The notes under the pieces were generated by a model. That model saw only the letters and a program-made list of their open reading frames with translations. It searched no databases and was not told where the DNA came from. A stretch of DNA of 64,000 nt. It comes from Diploscapter coronatus (Eukaryota; Nematoda; Chromadorea; Rhabditida; Rhabditidae). The stretch is taken from assembly GCA_964036155.1 (NCBI GenBank), contig OZ038422.1, positions 59,853,201-59,917,200 on the forward strand, in the 5' to 3' direction. The position numbers and the translations under genes were made by a program. Of this stretch, positions 58,901 to 64,000 are shown in pieces (position 1 is the stretch's first letter; each line of letters opens with the position of its first letter).

Positions 58901-61481
58901 TTCAGAATTGCCAAACGGAGACAGAAAGCCACAGAAGACATCGAAAAATATGTCTGCATCGACAACGAACATGGCAATCTGATCACTGACAGAGAGGAAG
59001 TCAAACGGCAGTGGCATCGGCACTTCGAGACCATCTCCAACGTGGAATTTCCCCATCCGCCAATCCAAGTCCACCCTCCTCTTCCTTCCCATCCCCTTCC
59101 AATAGAAATGGCAGAAGTCGAAGAAGCCATCGGGAAGATGAAAAACGGCAAGGCCACGGGGCCAGACGACATTCCCTCAGAAGTCTGGAAGTCCAACCCC
59201 GAAAGCGTCAAATGGTTAACTGACTTCCTTAACCTCGTCGTCAACACAAACACGTTCCCGTCTGAATGGTACACGTCGTCCACAATCCCGATCTTCAAGA
59301 AAAAGGGATCGCCAAGCAACTGCTCAAACTATCGGCCCATCCGTCTGCTCTGCCATACGATGAAAATCCTGGAACGTATCGTGGATAAACGCATTCGAGC
59401 ATGTGTCCAAATCTCCTCCCAACAATGCGGGTTCGTCAAAGGGAAAGCCACAACAGACGCCATTTTTGCTGTACGACAGTTGGTCGAGAAGTTCACTGAA
59501 AAGAAGCAGCCCCTGCACCTGGCCTTCCTTGACCTCGAAAAGGCATTCGACCGAACGCCCAGAGACGCAATCATCATGGCTCTGCGCGACCACAAAGTCC
59601 CAGAATACCTCATTGAAGTCGTGAAGCTGATGTATCGGTCCCCAACAAGTCGCGTCCTCTCAGCCGCTGGAATGACCCTACCATTCCCTGTCACCGTAGG
59701 TGTCCACCAAGGATCAGCCCTATCTCCTCTTCTCTTCATCCTTGTCATGGACTCTGTGACCCGCGATATCCAGAAACCCGCCCCCTGGTGCCTGCTATAT
59801 GCAGATGACGTGATGCTGGCGAATGACTCGCGAGAAGAACTGCAAAAGGAGGTGCAGACATGGAAAGACAGACTGGCAAAATACGGGCTAAAGCTCAATG
59901 TCGGCAAGACGGAATACCTCGAAATCGGTGAGCAGAGAAGTGGCACAATCAAAGTCGACGGCCAACAAGTTCCCAAGACCGACCTCTTCAAATACCTCGG
60001 CTCAAGACTCGCGAGCGATGGTCACATCAGAAGAGAAGCCGAATCGAGAATCGCAGCCACATGGTTGAAATGGAGGTCAACAACCGGAGTCATGTGCGAC
60101 AAAAAGATCAGCGAAAAACTCAAAGGCAGGCTGTACAAAGCAGCGATCCGCCCAGTCGCTCTCTATGGCTGCGAAACTTGGCCGACACCCGCAGAAGTCG
60201 AAAGAAGACTCGCGACAATGGAGACGCGAATGCTCAGATGGTCACTAGGTCACACTCTGCTGGACCACGTCAAGAACGAGACCATCCTGAAGAGGACAAA
60301 CGTCGCCCCAATCAAAGACAAAATGCGCCAGTCGAGACTGCGATGGTACGGCCACGTCCTCCGTGCTGACAGAGAAGCAATATGCCGCTCACCAGAGACT
60401 GTTCAAGTGCCGGGAAGCAGACCAAGGGGAAGACCGAAGCTGAGATACTCCGACACGCTCAGTAGGGACATGGAGGCCGTCGGACTGCGGCCAAGTCTTG
60501 CACAAAATCGTGAAGTCTGGAGGAGGAAATCCCAACGCGCAGACCCCTTACCGGGATAATGCCAAAGAAGAAGAAGAAGAAGAAGAATAAAAATAAAAAA
60601 AATAAAATTAGAAGTTCAAAATTGTTTTGCAAAAATGCTCTAAAACAGGCCAATTTGAAAATGTCGAAAGAAAATTAGAAGCCAAGTAAAAACTCACGGA
60701 CAGAATCCATAGAAATCTGGGTTTCGGACCAGGTTCTTGGCGCCACTTTCAGATACGGGTTGATGCCCTTTTTGAGCATGTGCATCCTGTACTCGAGCGG
60801 ACTCAACTCTTGTAGCTTTCTTTGTTCGTCGTGATCCGGCAGTTCGATAACGACGACCTTCCTGCCGCGCTCCTGGAAATTTTGAGTCTTTAAATTTATT
60901 TTTTTACTTAAATGCCAGGTTTTATTTTATTGTATTTTTTATTTTTTTGAAGGTAAACATATTTGGACCCACCCTCCTGAGATATCGCTCATTGACTTGC
61001 GTATTTCTGTTGGCCTTGCCGCGACCCGTTTTCTTATATTCCTGAACGTAGAATGGATTTCGCGCGGCATATCCTTTGGAGGAGATCTAAAAATTAAAAA
61101 TTAAAAAATAACAAAGCTAGAAGAATAAACTGAATGCCACACTGAACCTTACCAATTAAAATAAGTACCTTTGTGGATGTTCAGTTAGATTTGGCAACTG
61201 CTATATATCGTGATGGCGCGACTTACCCTTTTCCACACTAATTCTTTCTACTTCCAGTCCCTTCCTTATCTCTAACTATAGCGCACGACCTCACGGCATC
61301 ACAACATATAGTAACTCCCATTAGATTTACAGTGAGAAGAAGCAATTTTAAAAAATGATTAAATATAAATTTTAAAAAATCTGAAACGAACTACGATTTT
61401 CGAGGAAGTCGGAATGAGTTGGACCGAGGACTGACTATTTAGGGACAGACTTCTAACCAGGGGGCTCAGTCGACATAGCAT
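55991..61481 (-). CDS. mrpl-45: Mitochondrial large ribosomal subunit protein mL45
   Basis: Ten exons: 61481-61395, 61086-60973, 60872-60698, 57229-57135, 57065-56979, 56929-56825, 56780-56712, 56560-56414, 56278-56180, 56125-55991. They encode 370 aa. The first exon is a typical mitochondrial presequence (MLCRLSPLVRSLSLN, basic and Ser-rich). The Tim44/NTF2-like domain covers about residues 160-330 and includes NIHKYITEHAYA, MHTEQIVAYYDRFGRLVTG and VLEYVVFENHV, the mL45 hallmark order. By family it sits at the mitoribosome exit tunnel and helps membrane anchoring. A 3.3-kb LINE lies in the intron between 60698 and 57229. The donor after 56979 is GCAATT (GC-AG). The ATG follows a TTTTTCAG acceptor. 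Confidence 0.92.
57232..57247. repeat. LINE target-site duplication, left copy
   Basis: AAGAATAAAAATAAAA, identical to 60583-60598. Read on the minus strand it is the T-rich tract immediately before the AG of the 57229 exon. Confidence 0.9.
57248..60582 (+). mobile_element. RTE-type non-LTR retrotransposon, apparently full length
   Basis: 3,335 bp bounded by identical 16-bp direct repeats. It has a short GC-rich 5' region (CCCCGGGTGGCGGATGGGGG), one long ORF and a 3' end in (GAA)n rather than poly(A), as in RTE-clade LINEs. Base composition is much richer in GC than the host introns. The intact ORF and perfect target duplication imply a recent insertion. It lies antisense to mrpl-45. Confidence 0.92.
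57326..60559 (+). CDS. LINE ORF: apurinic endonuclease plus reverse transcriptase
   Basis: An uninterrupted 1,077-codon frame. The N-terminal 145 residues are basic and Pro/Arg-rich with no recognised domain, so the true start may be a later ATG. The APE-type endonuclease runs from LRLGTINVGSM (about 149) to about 385: QEVKW with Glu182, MGDFNGH with Asp285 and Asn287, IDFIL, and QHRML with His377. The reverse transcriptase region includes KNGKATGPDDIPSEVW (about 605), LDLEKAFDR, GVHQGSALSPLLF and the catalytic YADD at 825-828. A C-terminal part has CETWP and RLRWYGHVLR, usual in RTE/CR1-like LINEs. All key catalytic residues are present, so target-primed reverse transcription is plausible. 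No RNase H domain is seen. Confidence 0.95.
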   Translation: MDQPGPVAAMRHGRAWGIGSSSLTKSRNRKTWCDRDAGLWRVQNIATLASMCEALYIVPRRPCRRGYKFRAPPFRRQDSCDSPAEKDPATNLMGSPLRNQTKARASPTSDARRRSPGNAKNQTGCPRIRRPGLSKQGQIIISPPPVHHLRLGTINVGSMTGKGSELTKEMKARKIDIAAVQEVKWSGGKAKDLSDGYKILYNGSGTKRNGVGVIVAPNLRDCVAQVHRYSDRLMAVTLDIEASRITVFSAYAPQSGCSDAEKGEFYSLLSREYDAQPGRKVLMGDFNGHVGKQADMKCHGGHGYGDRNDEGERLLDFAEQRGLVLINTYFPKRDSHLITYNSGDRNSQIDFILAQKRDFKKFLDAKVIPSTNVAPQHRMLIADTRFPIPKPPKADRTQTARIKWWKLPELKNGLNISLPAITTVEETWSKLRSNVHKTATEQLGKTVPGRRYIDKATWLWTESVKEAVRAKKAAFKKWKATNSQEDREKYWETKRAAKVEVAKRRAEYTERLYTEIEKPGGDRLIFRIAKRRQKATEDIEKYVCIDNEHGNLITDREEVKRQWHRHFETISNVEFPHPPIQVHPPLPSHPLPIEMAEVEEAIGKMKNGKATGPDDIPSEVWKSNPESVKWLTDFLNLVVNTNTFPSEWYTSSTIPIFKKKGSPSNCSNYRPIRLLCHTMKILERIVDKRIRACVQISSQQCGFVKGKATTDAIFAVRQLVEKFTEKKQPLHLAFLDLEKAFDRTPRDAIIMALRDHKVPEYLIEVVKLMYRSPTSRVLSAAGMTLPFPVTVGVHQGSALSPLLFILVMDSVTRDIQKPAPWCLLYADDVMLANDSREELQKEVQTWKDRLAKYGLKLNVGKTEYLEIGEQRSGTIKVDGQQVPKTDLFKYLGSRLASDGHIRREAESRIAATWLKWRSTTGVMCDKKISEKLKGRLYKAAIRPVALYGCETWPTPAEVERRLATMETRMLRWSLGHTLLDHVKNETILKRTNVAPIKDKMRQSRLRWYGHVLRADREAICRSPETVQVPGSRPRGRPKLRYSDTLSRDMEAVGLRPSLAQNREVWRRKSQRADPLPG
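60566..60586. repeat. AAG/GAA microsatellite at the LINE 3' end
   Basis: About seven AAG units that end at, and overlap, the right target duplication. Confidence 0.85.
60583..60598. repeat. LINE target-site duplication, right copy
   Basis: Exact match to 57232-57247. Confidence 0.9.
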
Positions 61482-62149
61482 CCTGAAAAATAAACCTGAA
61501 AATTTGAAATTTCAAAAACGATGATGATAATAAGGAATTTCAAACGACGCTATTTCCTGAAATTACGGGTAAACGGAGGGAAATACGAGAGAAAGAGGAA
61601 GATGGAAAGAATAAGAAAGAGGGAGATAAAGAAATGGAAATAAGAAAGAAAGAAAGAAAGTGATAAACGAACTGAAAGACTTAGACGGATCAGCATACTT
61701 CCTCCTCCTAACAGCTGTCATTATCATTTCTCACTCTACTTCTTTCTTTCTCTCTCTCTCTTCTTCTAAATCTTTATTTATCTCCTCTCGCTCTTTAACA
61801 TCCTAGTGTTCCTTTCATCAATTTGAGCCTCTCGTTATTCTGACCTCCGATTCCTCTTGAATCAAGAAAACATCTACTGATTTTTAGTTCTTGGTTAGAT
61901 TTTCAGATTTCTAAAAATCTAACTTTTAATCTTCTTCTAAAATTTGTATCCCATTTTTCATATCCTAACGCTTTTGCACATAACTTTTTCCATATCTCGT
62001 CTCTTCATAAATCTCCCCATAAAATTTCCTCGTCTAACGATATGAGTTTCTTTTCAGGTTTTAAAAGTCCGACAAACGTCTATGAATTATCAATAGTGCC
62101 AATCATGAGCTGAAAAATCTCGTAAAATTGAAATAAATTGGAAACTCCC
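61482..62149. other. Divergent intergenic region mrpl-45 / anosmin-like gene
   Basis: Contains a GA-rich stretch (about 61583-61665, with AAGAAAGAAAGAAAG) and a CT-rich stretch (about 61738-61795) that could pair as a loose fold-back. Both promoters are presumably here, but no specific element was identified. Confidence 0.5.
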
Positions 62150-63049
62150 ATGATTTACTCGATTCTATTCTGGTGTATTCTGATTATTCCTACGAATTCT
62201 CAAAGATCAGACTGCGTTAGCGTCTGTTCCCATATCGAGGACGATAGGGCCTACGGGAAATGTATTTCCGATTGCGGGAAGAGCCCCAGAAAAGACAACG
62301 TTCCGGAACCAGTCTGTGAGTCTCTGGAACGTTTTGGGAGCATAAAACATTCTAGAGCATTATCAAATTTTTTCTTGAACTTCATATTTTAAACGTTTCA
62401 GGTGAAGTTTCAAGTTCTAGATTGCCATATTGAATGGAAATGTTTCCAAAACATCTTGTGAACCATGTTCTAGAAACTTATCGATTTTTCCAGATTACCC
62501 CCAACCGCCTGCAAATGTGAGCGTTCAAACGAAGGTCGTAATCGATAACGGCAAAATTCTGGAAACAACTGTCGCGTGGACTGCACAACCAGGCACGTAG
62601 GGGCAATAGAGATCAAAAATGACGATCTTCGTTGCAGAAGATAAAGAAACTATTCTAGAAGCTCCTGAAACTTTCCAAAACATTTTATTTTCGGTTATCT
62701 TTAAGTTTTCAGATGACACCAGAACCGCCTTCTACCTAAAATATATGGCTATCGGGCCCAAATGCCAATTAGATTTTCCCGGTTACTATACGACGCGGAT
62801 AAAGCCTGTAAGAAATTGTTGTCGTCATCAGATGACGATAACAAAGTTTGATGTCGACATCGATGTTTTAGAAAGAACGCACCCATGACGTACCACTAGA
62901 ATTCAACAGTCAACCCCTAATGATCAACCATGGATGTACCTATAAATTGACCATGCACTCGATACCGTATCCATTCAATGACCCGATGTACACGACGGAA
63001 TTACAATACACCGTCCCAGAATGCATCGACGGGTATTGCAGTTGTAAAG
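62150..63049 (+). CDS. Secreted anosmin/KAL-1-like fibronectin-III protein, 5' part
   Basis: Exons 62150-62315, 62494-62592, 62713-62807 and 62872-63049 end at a GTAAGC donor; the rest lies beyond the window. The start is ATG 62150, giving a signal peptide (MIYSILFWCILIIPTNSQ). A short Cys module follows (DCVSVCSH, GKCISDCGKS), with no WAP domain in between. Then comes one fibronectin-III-like domain with PPANVSV, VIDNGKILETTVAW, a Cys in GPKCQL, a Cys in HGCTYKLTMHSI, and YTVPECIDGYCSC. The extra cysteines inside FNIII and the TVPEC ending resemble anosmin-1 FNIII repeats. By family such proteins bind heparan sulfate and guide neurons or epithelia. The donor after 62592 is GCACGT. The family call is an inference from motif order. 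Confidence 0.6.
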
Positions 63050-64000
63050 GTAAGCGGTCTTTAAGTTACGTTATCTGGTGATTCATAAATTGCGTGGCTA
63101 TTTTCGTTGCTCACTATGCTATTTTGAAATTCGGCGAAGTTTTACAATGGAAACTCGTCGAACGTTCTTTTTTACTCATCATTTTGCCGAATAACATCAA
63201 TAGATTAGCATTATCATGATTGATAAGCCTTATCTATAAACCTAAATTTACGATATTTTTTAAATTTCATATATCTTTTATTGAAAACTTTTCTTAATCA
63301 ATATACTAATTATACTTTTTCTTATTAGTACTCCTTCATAACGCTTTGGATACGAGTTTATCATAGCTTTAAATCAATGATATTTTTGGATTTCATATAT
63401 CTTCTAATCGATACTTTTCTCTTATCAGTACTCTGTTCCTTATCATTTTTATCAGTCTCTTCTCTTCTCTTCACTCTCGCGAGACTATTTTGACAATGCA
63501 CTGCTGTTGCAATCGATGATATGATAAAAATCATGAGTCTTGGAGAGAAGTGATACGAATTATAGAGCCCGTCGTCTCAGCTGAAGTCTGGGAACAGTTG
63601 CTCAAATTCAAAGCCTTCCTTTCTCTTTACAAAGCACACCGCTCTGCGATCAAAAAGCGGTACTGGATTACACGCAGGCGTGCGAAAATTAGCAGAAATT
63701 ACATAAAAATCTGCGGATAATTTATCATTTTGAAGCCGTTTCCAACAGAAACGGCGTGAAGTTTGAACAAATCGGCGAAAATGTTTGAGGTGTGTCATTC
63801 CACTTTTGGAGCAACTTTTCATCAACAAGAATGTGAAGTTTGGACAAATCAATGCAATTTTCGAAGCTTTTCTTCCATTTTAAAGAAACTTTCTATCAAA
63901 AAGTGTAAAGTTTAAACAAATTTTCACCAAGAGATAATTCGGCTCGTACATTTTTAAGTAAAATAATCGATATTTGACAAAGTGGCATCATAATTTCAAA
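63050..64000. other. Intron of the anosmin-like gene to the window end
   Basis: No further in-phase exon was found. A diverged three-unit tandem repeat is present at 63720-63930. A 91-codon minus-strand frame across that repeat is not called. Confidence 0.5.
63735..63935. repeat. Three-unit diverged tandem repeat (~75-bp period)
   Basis: GTGAAGTTTGAACAAATC (63756), GTGAAGTTTGGACAAATC (63833) and GTAAAGTTTAAACAAATT (63905) recur at 77- and 72-base intervals. Confidence 0.65.

Noticed and set aside
57877..59991. Several 70-220-codon frames opposite or shifted to the LINE ORF
   Set aside because: Shadows of the 1,077-codon LINE frame.
1..64000. CRISPR array, prophage or bacterial operon
   Set aside because: No regularly spaced identical repeats; the window is spliced eukaryotic DNA throughout.

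Overview
This is nuclear DNA from a nematode-like animal. The evidence is intron-dense genes with U-rich TTTTCAG-type acceptors, TTTTAG/TTTCAG acceptors lying just 5' of several start codons (as expected for spliced-leader trans-splicing), and AT-rich intergenic DNA. The clade cannot be fixed from the sequence. All gene models below are hand-spliced: introns were placed at GT-AG (three times GC-AG) boundaries so that reading phase is kept across every junction and the joined protein matches a family. They are not transcript-supported.

Layout, left to right. 1-808 (+): 3' end of a gene with a chitin-binding type-2 (peritrophin-A) domain. 1465-6503 (+): SMARCAD1/Fun30-type SNF2 chromatin remodeler, 25 exons. 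7242-13279 (+): U4/U6 snRNP protein PRPF3, 18 exons, with a 1.7-kb palindromic fold-back element in its penultimate-region intron. 14729-34188, possibly to 38754 (-): an ARHGAP21/23 (PAC-1)-type RhoGAP with PH and RhoGAP domains and several 3-5 kb pyrimidine-rich introns. 41005-41772 (-): a small secreted ten-cysteine peptide. 42166-48333: a repeat-rich block with two copies of a 0.78-kb repeat, a decayed DIRS-like tyrosine-recombinase retroelement, an unrecognised 449-aa protein gene (43588-46708, -), and a 490-bp TA-flanked inverted-repeat transposon sitting inside the second repeat copy. 49165-52077 (+): a GLD-2/TUT-type nucleotidyltransferase. 53489-54786 (+): an Alba-domain RPP25-like protein. 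55177-55767 (-): DSS1/SEM1. 55991-61481 (-): mitochondrial ribosomal protein L45, with an intact RTE-type LINE (57248-60582, +) inserted directly against one of its 3' splice sites. 62150-63049 (+): 5' part of a secreted anosmin/KAL-1-like fibronectin-III protein that runs off the window.

The host genes are mostly housekeeping: chromatin remodeling, spliceosome, RNA tailing, RNase P/MRP, proteasome/BRCA2 partner, mitoribosome. They are not one pathway. mRpL45 and DSS1 are the best candidate for a two-gene operon: same strand, 223 bp apart, with an acceptor just before the DSS1 ATG. The most interesting structure is in the mobile DNA: a LINE whose target-site duplication rebuilds the polypyrimidine tract of the exon it landed beside, a MITE whose empty site is preserved in the same window, a giant fold-back in an intron, and a short TACCATTTTGGTA motif that recurs in introns and gene flanks.
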